A stretch of DNA of 64,000 nucleotides from Hyphodiscus hymeniophilus (GCA_016508695.1 VNKQ01000017.1:372001-436000); one strand, 5' to 3'. Counted from the stretch's first letter, positions 47,817 through 59,898 are shown. Numbers and translations are program-made. The notes: generated by a model from the letters alone, not told the origin.

Positions 47817-50800
47817 TTTCGATCTGCTAAGACGGATCACACCTGTACGACGACTACACGTTTTCTCTACGAACCCGATCGACCTCACTTTGATTTGATA
47901 CCCACTTTGAATAGCGTTTTAGCGTATGGTAATTTTGCTCCCACGGATGGGGGCCGGCGTCTTGGGCGTCACGGTCTCACAATCATCATCGTCTGTTTTT
48001 GACATCATCTTTTTCTTTATCAACTAGGTATTGATGTATTATAGCGGCCTTCGGCTGGGGCTGAGGGCGCGCTTGGTATTTGGTCTGGCTCGATTATTGA
48101 TAATTGTATACACCATACTTCTCTTTCTTCCCTTCACTTGTGGGCTGTCTGGCGTGGGTCAGTTCCATGTCTTTTTTCATGGCCTACTGTAACGGCATGT
48201 ATGATGCGGAGAAGGAGAAAAGCTGTTGTATGGATCGTAAGATGGATAGACAATGAATGAACAAAAAAGTGTACTAGGAGCCCAGATCAGAGCGGCAACG
48301 CACATTCGGGTTGGGAGGACAAGAAAATTAGGAATCGAGAGAGTATGGTAGTTTCGATTGCAATTTATTTGCTAAACAGTGTTGGTCTTGATTTGCATGT
48401 GAAGTAATAAGTCAATAAGTGAACATGACCCTAAACTCAGTCATTCCATGTTATATCCGTGTATGGCAAGTGCCTTGCCCCAAATTGACGCAGTACCTTG
48501 GTTGCCCCATCACATTCCCACTCTATCCACCCACGCATCCTCACTCGCCCAATCTTTTTGCAATAAGCAAGTAGCATGCTTATGAAAGCTCCGCCTTCCA
48601 GAACCTTCGCACGAGAGAGGCAATGTCATAGGATCAGCTTAAGTGGTAATGCGAGAGGTCCTGAATCTCAAGCCTCAGGCCTTGCTTCTCGAGCGAGCTG
48701 GGTTGGGGCGGAGACGCGCCGTGTCGTGCTTCCAGTCCCGTCCGGTTGTGAGGATCGAAAGCGTGGGCTCGGGTTCTGGTTATGGGTTATGGGCGATAGG
48801 CCGCCGAGATGGGGATTGAGCTTTTGCTTTGCGGAGCAGGAGCAGGAGCAGTGGAAGTCCCGTGATTGGGCGTTTGAGTTGGAGATTGGAGATTGGAAAT
48901 TGGGGCTTGGGGCGATGATCATGGGTGGATAGGTGCGATTGGGTGGTTGAGCTTTTGAGCCTCTGAATGCTTTTAATGCTTGGAGGATGGATCGTTCGCT
49001 GAGGTGCATGTTGTGTTGAGGTTTGAGCGATCGTTACCTGGGGAGGTATACGCGTAGGCCTTTGTTTTTTTGGGGGGGGGGATACATGGATGAAGAAAGC
49101 TTGAGTCTTAAAGGCTGCGACCTGCTGGTCATTGTGAAGCTTACCTACGTAGCAGTTGACACTGAGGCGCACGCATGATTTTTGTGTAGCTTGAGTTTTG
49201 AACTGGAAATTTGCGAAGTCACTGGCAGTCTCTCGGCTGTGTTGTTTGTTGCCTCTGCTTTATTTCGTGGCAATAGAAATGACAAAACAATATCGCCCTC
49301 GCCCAGAGTTGTGAGCCTCTGGACAACGTGAGCCCTCTTCTGGTCATCTGTCGTGTTGCTTTTCTCTCATTCTCGGAGCTTTATTCACCTCGACTGTCCC
49401 AGGTTCTCTTCGCTGAAAGATCATGAGTTAGTTGAAAAGCCCTTTTCTCTCGCCCCTTGCTCCATCTCCCATCGGCCTCTTCTTGACTGTATACTCATGT
49501 CTACAATATTTTACCTATGGTGCTGACTGGGCAGAAGGTTAGATCCAGTTCCATCGTTAGCGGTACATGGCCGCAGGCACGGTCTATATCTTGCAGGTAA
49601 ACTCACTGCTAGCAAAACTTCCCACAGCAAAAACACGGAACAGTATAGCCAGTAAGACTGTAGGATTGTCAAGGGACATCTGCAGCTCAACGAGGACGAA
49701 GATGGGGAGCTAGGAAAAGACGATAAATTCTGCTTCTAGTGAGACTCTCCTATCACTAAGCTTTCCCATACCAATGATATTTTTAAAACTGATTTTCTTC
49801 AAAATGCCGATGTCTGTTCGACCGTGATCTTTGGAGTGAAAGACAGTTGGTCTCAGAACCTGGAACTGGGCGTGACTGCATCGTGGAATACAGGTGTAGA
49901 CGCGGATCTTCTACTGAAGGTTTTGTAGAAATTGACAAAACCATCACCAATTTCTCGGCTGGCAAGGATGTACTCTTTTAGGGAGGATCTTCCTTCTGAT
50001 ATGCAAAGTACAAAAGATCTCGACTCGAGAGAAGACGTTCAAGACGATTCTCTCCAAAGATGATCCAGGACGACAGGAAGTACAATACCGAAAATGGGTC
50101 TATGGACAACTACGAGACCTTAGGTAAATCACCATTTCGATTTCCCAGTTATTGTCGGCCACTAAAGCTTCGTTTCAGGCGGACCAGAATGAAGTCAGGC
50201 GGCGTTAATGTGAAAGAAGCTAGTCAAAATGAATTCTTGGTGACTAGGCATCAATGAGTCCCTCGGCCGGCGAAAAACCGCCTGCTCCTTGTGGATAGCT
50301 ATCTTCGGCTTCCACCATACCGAGTACGGTTACCTGCGAAGCACATCGGATTCGTGTTTCTTGAACTGTCGCAAGTGCTTGAAGCGGATATAATCTCTGA
50401 CGTTAATCTTCCCAGGAGCTATGATATATCAATGGCCATGCTAGAGAAAAGTGCGTACTGTTTCTTTTATGCAGTATATTGGGAGTTGAGGTCTTCAGTA
50501 ACCTCTCATATCATGAACCCCGTAAGGCTCGGTGGCTTGCTCGGCTTATTTACAAACCTGGTATCAATGATTTGAGACTGAAGGAGCAACTAGAAGTCAA
50601 TCTAGGGTCTACAGTTAAGGAACTCGATGTACATGTATCCAAGCAGATGACACTACTCACTTCCAGTGAGCCTCGTGTTCTTCCCTATGTGTTGTACAGG
50701 TTATCCTTTTGTCTAATAACCGAAAGAGAATCCACTCGTGCCGGTGGTAGGATGGCCGGAGATTTAGTACAGAGACCGTCTGTTTTAAGACATTTGCAGC

Positions 50801-53702
50801 GCTCGGGTAGCTCCCTCGAAGGCAACATATAGAAGCACTTTTTGGGGCGTCCACATCCTAGAACTATCGGGCCGTTCTACCATCGAGGATGACGAGAGGA
50901 TTGAGATCCCGACGAGAATAGGGAAAGATCGACATTCGTGAAAGAATTGAGTGGACTGTTAGGGCTCTCTTTATTGGAAGCTCTGAAGGGCGTATGTACT
51001 CTTTGAGGATTTTGTTTCCGACTCGGCTACTTCGTTATGTTCGGATGTGTGCCTCGTTTCCGGTATTGCACAATTTGCACTAGACTTGAGAGGCTTGGAA
51101 AACTTGATCACCCTGAAAGACTTGAATCACTTGATCACTTATTGAATGATAGATCGAGTGCTTGTTTGTATAAGCCGTTTGAGTGAGAGAACAGGTGAAA
51201 AGTTCAGCGACGTCGGGTTACCAATACAACAGAAACTTGCATACAAAGTTACAAGAGTTTGAGATACCAAAAACTCATAACTTCCCCCTTTCTCCATCGC
51301 CTCGAACTTTCCTCTATCCAGGACCTCAAACAAGGTTCCGGTGACTTTGAAGGGGACGTTACATCTGCAATAGCGCCGACTACAAATATGTTCCAGATAC
51401 TCGTGCCGTAGGCAGAATGATTATTGAGACTTCTGCAGGGTGCAGCTTCCCAGCTTCCCGACTCGATTGTTGAAATTCGGCGATACTTGGACCAGGACCT
51501 GGTCAACCAATCGAAGACTGGGTGGCCCGAACACGAAAGCCCATGACTTTGGCACATTCTCTTCAAGCCATGTTTCATGGCTTATGAGACGACTGTACGA
51601 GGCATATAGCAGGTGTCAAGTCCAGTGTGAGGATTTTGAGGTCGTTACAGAACTTGTAGAACGAAGAATCCGAAGTGTCGACTTCAAGCTCTTTCACTGA
51701 ATGATGGTATCTATGCAACAAAGGCAGAGTACGCTCAAAGACCACCGCACTTCTTCTCGGACAGGAGAGTGAGGAGAACTACAGCTGTTACTGAAGGGCT
51801 GTAGACAGCTTAAAGATCCCCAGCAATTCGGATTTCAGTGAATCTCACCAGATCCCATCTGGTTTCTACCGATCAGGATTTACATCTTGAATCAAGACTT
51901 CTAGATCCCACTATCATTTAGATGGGAGGCCCATTGTAGTTCCTGTCTAGACCTCATATCGAACCGGACCCGGAGATGAACTTCCCCGCTGCCGTGCATG
52001 AAGACTGATAATCCATCTCTATCATTATCCAATATCCATACACCACCTCATCATTCACTCCCCGCAATGGACGATGATCCGCTCCTCACACCTGGAGTTC
52101 TCTCCAGACCCCAGAGCCCAGACCAGACTTCTCGAACCCCATCAACGCTCCTCTATAAGTCGACTAGGTATGCAAGATCATAGATCCTCCTTGAAACGAT
52201 TACCAAATTTGTGCAAACTGTGCACCATATACGTCCTGGTGCAGCTCGGGTTCTCGGCACGTTAAATCCGAACCGTCCCCTTGAGCCACTTCAAGCATTT
52301 CCACTCGGGTGATTTTCCCTACACGACAACATCAACACCCAATCATTTGTCCTCTTACTTGTCATGTACCATCAACAGCCTCAGGATCACGAGTCAGGTC
52401 GCTGCTTAGTCAGTGTGCGGTAGGGCGTGGAGGCGCTCTCCACCATCCGTTCCGAGTTCCGATCCTCGTCCTGGGAATCGGTGCCACGTAAGCTTAGACC
52501 CAGCCGAATTGCTTGGGAATGCTTGATCGCGTGTACCTCTACGAACTCTGGAGTCTCTCGATGAGCTCTATGAGTCTATGAGGACTCTCTCGCTCTATTT
52601 ACACCCAAAATCCTACCTTGATTCCTCTTGTCCTGTACTCGCTGCATCTTCGGCGTTTCTTTGCTTGCTCTTTTTTGTCTGTCCTACGAGACGAGAGGAT
52701 CTGGAGTCCGAGAGCAGTGGAGTTTTTGATGGAGCTCCAAGTCACGAAAGCCGCATGTCTGTCCGGAGTAGCTCCGTTCCCACGTCCATCGCCTAGCTAC
52801 ACGGGGAAGGGATGCGCGCATGGAGATATGGAGATATTGGGGCTCCAATCCAGATACGGAGGTCGGTTTTTGCGGATGCATCCATGCGGTACGAGATCCG
52901 AGAAGTCGTGATGGAAGAGGCGCCGAGAGCTGTGCCACCCAAACGGCTGCAGAACAGTATTCGCATACTCTTAGTAGCCTAAGGAACTCCGTCTTAGCCG
53001 AGTCTGAAAGTTGTTTATTATTCATTTTTGATGCGATTGGCCGAATAAGTCTTCATCCATGAGCGTAAAGTATCCCCAACAAGTTGTGACGATTACCAAG
53101 GTCACACTCGGGCTAGCGCTCGGGACCGAAGTTTCGTCAAGCTTTCTATCTGATTTGATGAAACATTATCAAAGCTCGATCTTGGTCTAGGTTTGAAGAT
53201 CAGAAGCTGCCAAAAGAATCCCAGCTCTGGGACTGATGCGGAGTTGGGGCGTAGTCTGTGGGCATGTGGGGATAGAAGCTCACGTCGAGGTTAGTCGACA
53301 TGGTCAAGTGATAGTCTTTGGGACTTTTGCTTCGCACAGAACAAAGTCAACCGAGAAGGGACCTCAAAAGGACCGAATGAACCACGCTTTTGGTAGAGAA
53401 GCGCCGATGCAGTGGTTTCCTACTGAGTAGTTCTCTCCGTGGTTGGATCCCCATGGGTGCTCAATGGCCGGGGAGAGGAGATCACCCCATCTGGAGTTTG
53501 GATGGACCCAAAAGTGCATATGAATAAGATCGAAATGGGCCTCTGGCTTCATTGGAACCTGGAGTACTAATATTCGACTGCTCCCACATCGACAATCCTT
53601 CCTTCACTTCTCGACTCGCCAGCAAAATCATAATCAACAACACCCAGGTTCGGGCACAACTTCGACAAGAGCGTGTCTATCAGAACCACAAACGTCGCTA
53701 CC
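47817..53702. other. 5.9-kb stretch without a supported gene
   Basis: 47.8-49.3 kb is the 3' flank of the RasGEF gene plus low-complexity G-rich DNA (a G run near 49070). 49.5-51.7 kb has overlapping frames on both strands with some coding-like pieces (50291-50832), probably decayed genes, but none is recognisable. 52-53.7 kb holds the transporter upstream region. No tRNA, repeat array or mobile-element ends were seen. Confidence 0.45.
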
Positions 53703-55463
53703 ATGGCGGTCAAAACATACAATGCGGCGAACTCTCAGTCCGTCGTCGGCCGCAACAATGCCACCAAACAACATGGCATAATGGGCATGTTGAAGAACCC
53801 TTATGTCTTCATGACCTGCTGCTTCGCATCTCTCGGTTGTATGATGTATGGTTACGACCAAGGAGTTATGGGTTCGATTCTCGTTATGCAAAACTTCCAA
53901 GCTCATTTCCCAACCCTCACCGGCTCAACTATCCAAGGCTGGCTTGTGTCTGCTCTCGAACTCGGAGCCTGGGCTGGTGCGCTCTTTAATGGTTACCTCG
54001 CCGATAAGATTTCCAGGAAATACTCGATGCTTGTTGCAGTCGTCATCTTCACAATTGGTACTGGTTTGCAAACAGGTGCACAGAACCCTGCTATGCTGTT
54101 CGCAGGTCGTGTCGTCGGTGGTATCGGAATTGGAATGTTCTCCATGGTCATTCCCCTCTACCAAGCCGAGATTGCCCCTCCTGAGCTTCGTGGATCTCTC
54201 GTCTCTCTCCAACAATTGTCAATCACAATCGGCACATGCATTTCTTTCTGGCTCGACTACGGACTACACTTTGTCGGTGGTTCAGACTGCAATCCAGCAG
54301 GTGTTCCTAACAACGGCTATGTTGATTCCAACGGGGTTTCAAGCTTCAGTGCAAGTCTCGCTCATGGGCATACTTGCTTGGGGGAGAAGGCAGTCTCATG
54401 GCGTGTGCCACTCGCTCTACAACTCATCCCTGCTTGGATCCTCTTTTTCGGAATGTTCTTCCTTCCGTTTTCACCAAGATGGCTCATGATAAAGCACCGC
54501 GATGAAGAATGCATCGATGCTCTCAGCAGACTCCGTCGTCTCGCCCCAGAAGACCCACTCCTCCGTGCCGAGTACCTCGAGATCAAAGCAGCCGTACTCT
54601 TCGACGAAGAGACCGAGGCGGAGTTGAATGCAAACACCAAGTTTGGTGCCTGGAGAGCATTGTTCACCGCCAATATGTTCAAGCGTCTCAACATCGGTGT
54701 CTGGATTATGATCTTCCAACAGTTCACTGGAATTAATGCAGTCTTGTACTACGCTCCTCAAATTTTCGCCACCTTTGGCTTCACCTCCGTCACTACTGAA
54801 CTGCTAGCAACGGGAGTGACCGGTGTCCTACAAATCATCTTCACTCTCCCCGCTGTCCTGTTCCTGGACAACTTCGGACGCAAAACCTTTTTGATAGTCG
54901 GCGCTGTGGGGATGTGTGTCTGCCATCTCATCGTTGCTGCCGTTGATGGCTCCTTTGAGAATTCCTGGAGCACCCATACCAGCGCTGGCTGGGCCTCAAT
55001 CGCATTCATCTGGCTGTTCGCCGTCAACTTTGCGTATTCGTGGGGACCTGTCGCCTGGGTTATCACCCAAGAGATCTTCCCCAATTCCATGCGCTCTCGC
55101 GGTGTGTCCATTGTCGCTTCAACCAACTGGATGTTCAATTTTATCATTGGTTTGACGACCCGGGACATGCTGGGTTCGATGAAATACGGGACATACATTT
55201 TCTTTGCGGCCTTCTGCGGCATGGGAGGAGTATTTGTCTGGTTGGTGGTTCCAGAGACGAAGAACAAGACACTTGAGGAGTTGGACGTTTATTTTGGTGG
55301 CGATGATACTAGTATCGCAGCCGCGGATCGCGAGAGAATGAGAAGGATTGAGGAGAGCTTGGGAATTGCGGGCGTGCAAACTATTGACGATTTCCAGACG
55401 GGTGAGAAGGTCGCTGCTCCCATTACACACCATTCTGAGACGGCCGAACAAGAGAAGATTTGA
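53703..55463 (+). CDS. MFS sugar transporter
   Basis: Intronless gene of 586 aa. The ATG at 53703 (MAVKTYN) is chosen because the open frame above it has only non-ATG starts. Twelve membrane helices are expected. Signature motifs of the sugar porter family are present: GYDQGVMGS in helix 1, DKISRKYS after helix 2, GRVVGGIGIGMFSMVIPLYQAEIAPPELRG, QQFTGINAVLYYAPQIF in helix 7, NFGRKTF, GPVAWVITQEIFP in helix 10 and VPETKNKTLEELD after helix 12. A loop with two cysteines (SDCNPAG and HTCLGE) lies between helices 5 and 6. QQFTGIN and the PETK ending fit hexose or related monosaccharide uptake at the plasma membrane. The exact sugar cannot be read. The gene is 0.8 kb from the aldoxime dehydratase and ends tail to tail with it; a functional link is possible but unproven. 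Confidence 0.93.
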   Translation: MAVKTYNAANSQSVVGRNNATKQHGIMGMLKNPYVFMTCCFASLGCMMYGYDQGVMGSILVMQNFQAHFPTLTGSTIQGWLVSALELGAWAGALFNGYLADKISRKYSMLVAVVIFTIGTGLQTGAQNPAMLFAGRVVGGIGIGMFSMVIPLYQAEIAPPELRGSLVSLQQLSITIGTCISFWLDYGLHFVGGSDCNPAGVPNNGYVDSNGVSSFSASLAHGHTCLGEKAVSWRVPLALQLIPAWILFFGMFFLPFSPRWLMIKHRDEECIDALSRLRRLAPEDPLLRAEYLEIKAAVLFDEETEAELNANTKFGAWRALFTANMFKRLNIGVWIMIFQQFTGINAVLYYAPQIFATFGFTSVTTELLATGVTGVLQIIFTLPAVLFLDNFGRKTFLIVGAVGMCVCHLIVAAVDGSFENSWSTHTSAGWASIAFIWLFAVNFAYSWGPVAWVITQEIFPNSMRSRGVSIVASTNWMFNFIIGLTTRDMLGSMKYGTYIFFAAFCGMGGVFVWLVVPETKNKTLEELDVYFGGDDTSIAAADRERMRRIEESLGIAGVQTIDDFQTGEKVAAPITHHSETAEQEKI

Positions 55464-56236
55464 GTGATGATTGGACGGAGGATTGCAGGAGAGGTCCATA
55501 AAGAGTGCAAGTGACAGTGGCTCCCTCATGTGCTATACCAAACATAAGAAGGCTCTTCAAGAATCTGTACTCACAAATTCGGAATAAGAAATCAAAGAAT
55601 CTTCATACATCGCCTCAATAGGAAATTTTGGGTTTGGGTCCTGCATGTGTCAAATGTGAAAGCTCGTAGTCGGCCAAAGTCTCAACGCGATAAGTTCTAA
55701 GAAGAAGACTATCAATAGCTTCGGATTACCCGAAAAGCTCTGAGTAGTTAGTTTTCTTCTATCTTTAACCTAATCTCTACCTCAGTGAAGGGAACTGACG
55801 AGAAAAAAAGATGAGCTCGACGATGAGGCAGCATTCACATGACCATGATCTTCTCCTCAGGGGTATCAAGCGCCCGAGCTCGCGTAATAGCCAATCTTAG
55901 CGTGAAAGGGACTCTGCCCTATCGCGCCGTGCTGTGCGTGCCATGATATACTACAAACAGCAAAGACCGAAGCAATTATTACAATGCATGTCGTAACAAA
56001 CGCCCTCAAATATCAAGAGCTCTAGCGTTCTTCATCTTCACAGTTGAAGGAACACATTGGCCATGTTCGCAAGCCGCCCAAGTTGGACAGTTGTGACAAG
56101 GTTTTCATGACAGTATCTCTGTGATACTAGACCTGTGTCCTCTCGCTGGCCGATTGAAACTTGCTGAAGCTCAAGTATGAGTAGGCGCCCGGTATGGCTT
56201 TCCAAACCTGATCTGAATGAAATACAAGCCTTGCAC
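55464..56236. other. intergenic between convergent genes
   Basis: This is the shared 3' region of the sugar transporter (+) and the aldoxime dehydratase (-). No further gene or RNA signal is seen. Confidence 0.5.
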
Positions 56237-57318
56237 CTACAGATCTCTCAAATACATCAGCCCAGTACCCTCTACACAACCAATATACTCAGCATCCAAA
56301 TCGCCCGATTTCAAGACGCACAGCTCAACATAGAGAACGGCCTTTCCCATGCTCATTTTCCCGCCAGGCCCATACAACGTCATGGTATTTTTCCGCAGTT
56401 TCACATGGCCAAGATGAGTCCTGCCTGCCATTTCGAAATGGGCCAGATCAAGGAAATAGGCCAACTGGTTGGTCTCCGCAACTGCGTCTGAATCGACCTC
56501 CAAGCTTACACTGGGATCTAGATCGAGGTTGTTCTGGGCAGGACTCTCGTGCCCAATATGTGTGGTGAACGCCACCACCCCGTTCTTGTTTCGTTCCGTG
56601 TCTAGATGTTCGATCCAGGACTTCGCATGGGGAGCAATGCTTTCAAGCCAGGTATCCAGCTCCTCTTTCGACACGTGGGGCTGGCGCTGACCTTCCCTGA
56701 CGAAGACGATGTTGTCTGGTGCATTGGTAAAATTCGAACTCTTCCCTTAACGACACTCCCAACGAAAGATTTCGGAATATTAATGACAAATTTGCGAGCA
56801 GTCCCATCAGCCTTGGCAGAAGTAATCCATGGCGACGCAAATGTATCACTGGGATCCGTATAATTGTCAGGGACAGCAGAGAGACGATGACGATAAACGC
56901 CCCAGTAGCCTTCATCGGTGCTATGCTTCAACTCCAATAGGGTTGCAATACCCGATTTGACGTTCTGGCTAGAGGCATGCATGAAGCGGGATTTCGGAAC
57001 GGTCATTACCTCCCTCCATACTCCAGCATCTTCCGAAAGACTAGCCCAGAACTCCTTTACAGGTCCAGTCTCTATCCACTTTTGATACTCCTCCGAGCGA
57101 AGCCAATAGGCTACGAATGTTGTGGACTTTGGTATCTCCCGTGGAAGTCCATAGGTTTGGTCTTGCAGATGATCTACTCGTCCTGCGGATTTGACAAGAA
57201 GAGAGTATAGATCGGCGGTTATTTTTCGTTTTTCAGGATTCAAGAACCCATGTTGCACTCCGAAAAGACCATAGGTCATAAGATTTTCGCCTTCAGGGAG
57301 GTCTGCAAGGAAGACCAT
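56237..57318 (-). CDS. haem aldoxime dehydratase, reading frame broken
   Basis: The intronless frame from ATG 57318 runs to about 56733; the family match then continues one base out of frame from about 56728 to the stop at 56237. With one base added the product would be about 360 aa, normal for the family (bacterial enzymes about 350). These haem enzymes dehydrate aldoximes (R-CH=N-OH) to nitriles. Seen in order: LADLPEGENLMTYGLFGVQ, TTFVAYWLRSEEYQKWIE, GYWGVYRHRL, then after the break APDNIVFVREGQ, GVVAFTTHIG, LAYFLDLAHFEMAGRTHL and AEYIGCVEGTGLM. The THL block is where bacterial members have haem-region histidines. A later position that is usually His in bacterial enzymes (LWHEV) reads LYVEL. 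A TATA box lies 85-90 bases upstream. Neighbour: a divergent nitrilase, the next enzyme of the pathway. The gene is either a recent pseudogene or carries a one-base sequence error in a short T run. Confidence 0.82.
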
Positions 57319-57401
57319 TGTGAGGGCAGAGACGGTATAAGTGACGTCCAAAAACTTCGACAAGCATATTTTCAATGGGTGAAGACTTGGAAGTCCAGGG
57401 A

Positions 57402-57408
57402 CTTTATA
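57402..57408 (-). promoter_or_regulatory. TATA box of aldoxime dehydratase
   Basis: Reads TATAAAG on the minus strand, 84 bases before the chosen ATG. This supports the ATG at 57318 rather than a further upstream exon. A short out-of-frame ATG lies in the leader at 57367. Confidence 0.5.
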
Positions 57409-57751
57409 AATGCTGCGCTGGCTTCGTGAGTGTCGGATTACAGGCTTTGGTTACAGTGCAGTGTGCCTGCCCCCATCAGTATGGCTCTCACAGGTAGCAA
57501 TGCTGTATATACCCCACGCTCGGCCACGTCAGCTTGCAGATGTCGCAGCCGCACTGGGTAGCGAAGGACAGTATCACCCTCAAAACCGCATATTGGTGTT
57601 GGCTGTGGGGCAGCGAACCTTTATGCAGCTGTTTGAATGACTCAGTTCTCCTATCTATCTGTAACAGCATCAACAGCTATTAAAACAAGCTAGATGGTTA
57701 TCCCGGATTCTCCGAGTCTTCGAATTGCGCACAAATACAAATTCAGCCCGA

Positions 57752-57763
57752 AGATAAAGATAA
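57752..57763 (+). promoter_or_regulatory. tandem GATA sites
   Basis: AGATAA occurs twice back to back (AGATAAAGATAA). Paired HGATAR sites are the preferred targets of fungal nitrogen GATA factors. Position is mid-way in the divergent promoter. Confidence 0.45.
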
Positions 57764-58185
57764 GTGGAGATCCTTCTCCACAAACAGCTTGCAGATGCGA
57801 GATGCGCGAGGATGATTAGAAGCTGAAAGCAACACCACAACGAATGTACAAGCCCACTTGTCGCGGAAAAGGATCCGCACTCCTCTCGTATACATAACTG
57901 GGCTTTTGTGCTGCCCATACCTTAGCCAGCCGGTTTTTTTATCTGCACACCATCTGGGAAAGCGAGGCCTCGGAATGACAGTATCAAGCAAAGAAAGTCT
58001 ACCCAGCAATTCATCGAGAGGTGGCTGTTATGAAAGAGAGCGTACCCCCTTCATTTCACTGGTACTAACTTCTTCCTACAGCCCTGTACGGCATATTTAG
58101 CGACTTAAGCAACACAACAACACCTCAAGATTAGGGCTCTCGCTTTCTTTATCACTTCACAGGCATATCTAGCTGCACTGTCACA

Positions 58186-59318
58186 ATGGGTGACTCCAGA
58201 ATCGGCCCAGAGTCTTCTAAGCTCCGGGTCGCCGTCACACAGATAGAACCGGAGTGGCTCGACCTCCAAGCATCCATCCGAAAGACGTGCAAATACATTG
58301 CGGAAGCAGCCCAGAATGGCGCAAAACTTGTCTCATTCGCAGAAGCTTCCATTCCCGGCTACCCGGCGTGGATCTGGACTCGACCACTAGATCCTGTGCT
58401 CTCAACACAGTACATCAAGAACTCACTCGTGGTCGACTCGGCCGAGATGCGTACTGTCCAAGAGTGCGCCGCCAAGCACGGCATCGTTGTCTCCCTCGGC
58501 TTCTCTGAGAATGATCATAACTCTCTCTACATCGCCCAGGCTATCATCGATACCGACGGGCAGATCTTGATGAAGCGTCGTAAGTTGAAGCCTACGCACA
58601 TGGAGCGGACCATCTTCGGCGACGCGTCGGGGAACAGCCTCATGAACGTGGTCGAGACCGGCATCGGGAGAAGGGTCGGAGCGCTCGCGTGCTGGGAACA
58701 CGCGCAGCCGTTGTTGAAATATCACACGCTGCATCAGCGAGAGGAGATCCATTGTGCGGCATGGCCCCCCATTGTTCCGCACCAGGGCGGGCCGGACTTG
58801 TGGTCGCTGTCGAAAGAAGGTCGGCGTGACGTTCCGATCCCATCACGATGTGTGAGAAAGAAGTGATAAAGTTGACTCATGGCAGGTTGTGCCACGCTCT
58901 CCCAAGCTTACGCCATTGAGTCTCAGACATTCGTGCTGCACTCAACCACCGTAATCACCGAGAAGGGAATCCAGGCGATGTCTACCAAGGACGGGCTATT
59001 GATGTGTAAGTCGGCCCAAAACCAGATACAAGTAGTTTCTCCTCAGCTGACATGGATTTTGCAGCATCCCCAGGTGGTGGAGCCTCGGCTGTCTTTGGGT
59101 GCGATGGCCGGCTCTTGACAGCACCCTTGGAACCTGCAGAAGAGGGGATCGTCTACGCCGATATTGAATTCGACCAGGCGGTCTTTGCAAGAAGCTTCCT
59201 GGATGTGTGTGGTCATTACTCACGGCCTGATCTGCTCTGGCTTGGGGCCGATACACGGGAGAGAAAGTTGAAGATCGAGCATCCCAGAGAGGCAGAAAGT
59301 ACACCTAGGATGGCTTAA
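58186..59318 (+). CDS. nitrilase (carbon-nitrogen hydrolase)
   Basis: Three exons (58186-58819, 58886-59005, 59065-59318) encode 335 aa. Nitrilases hydrolyse a nitrile to the carboxylic acid and ammonia. The catalytic triad is complete: Glu53 in [10 protein letters not shown], Lys133 in [12 protein letters not shown] and Cys169 in [16 protein letters not shown]. The EASIPGYP and ACWEHAQP forms place it in the true nitrilase branch (arylacetonitrilase, aliphatic and cyanide-active enzymes) rather than amidases. The tail has [17 protein letters not shown] and VYADIEFD, also typical. The first intron has a weak donor (GTCGGC); GTGACG six bases on would add two residues and keep the frame. The second donor is GTAAGT. 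No signal peptide; cytosolic. It is divergent from an aldoxime dehydratase, so the likely natural substrate is the nitrile that enzyme makes. Confidence 0.92.
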
Positions 59319-59898
59319 TGAGTAGAGGGCTGCGTGAGAAGTTGTGCTTCTGATTCCATTTCATATCCGCCGTCTTCGATCCCCGCGTTTGATATTCCCA
59401 CTAGTCAATGGTTGCGATAGATTTTACATACACTGTTTTGCCACCTTTATGTCAATTGGTTGGATCTCGAACTCGCACACATAATATTTAAGGACGCCTT
59501 TTTATTTCCACAAGCTACATACAGATATTCGAAGGCGATGGGAAGAATGACGGTGCCATGCCCTAATGTATGAATGTGGACTCTGTTTCAACTCCGAAGA
59601 CTGAAGTGGCTGGAATCACGAACCTTTAGGCGCGACGAACGTGATTCTATGCTGACTTCGAAGTTTGAAAGGTATCTGGCAAAAAGAATGGTACGTACTT
59701 GCACTTGTAACCCGTGCAGATCTGACGAGCGGGAGTCACGAATGAACGGTCAAAGGGTCTGGTGAGAGGATGTTGCGTGAACCAATTGAAGCAAAATCAA
59801 TTGACCATCTAGACTAAGGCCCGAATAAAATAATACAAAACTGCAATGTAACCATGCCCCCAATCCAAACACATCATTCGAAGAATGTTCCAGGAGGT
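59319..59898. other. intergenic between convergent genes
   Basis: This is the shared 3' region of the nitrilase (+) and the aldehyde dehydrogenase (-). No gene is seen; a 63-codon frame at 59574 has no motif. Confidence 0.5.

Larger units (their letters stand above)
57319..58185. promoter_or_regulatory. divergent promoter of dehydratase and nitrilase
   Basis: 868 bases separate the two starts, with no gene between. Six sites fit the GATA-factor consensus HGATAR: 57651-57656 and 57655-57660 (minus), 57752-57757 and 57758-57763 (plus), 57939-57944 and 58149-58154 (minus). A TGACTCA (CpcA/Gcn4 type) is at 57638-57644. AreA/NIT2 proteins act through paired GATA sites on nitrogen-scavenging genes. 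Control by them is inferred. Confidence 0.5.

Noticed and set aside
56715..56740. Programmed -1 frameshift as explanation for the dehydratase break
   Set aside because: The site does not form a proper X-XXY-YYZ slippery heptamer and related enzymes are not known to need one; a lost base is simpler.
57319..57500. An extra upstream exon for the aldoxime dehydratase
   Set aside because: A TATA box sits at 57402-57408 and the conserved family start lies within a few residues of the ATG at 57318.
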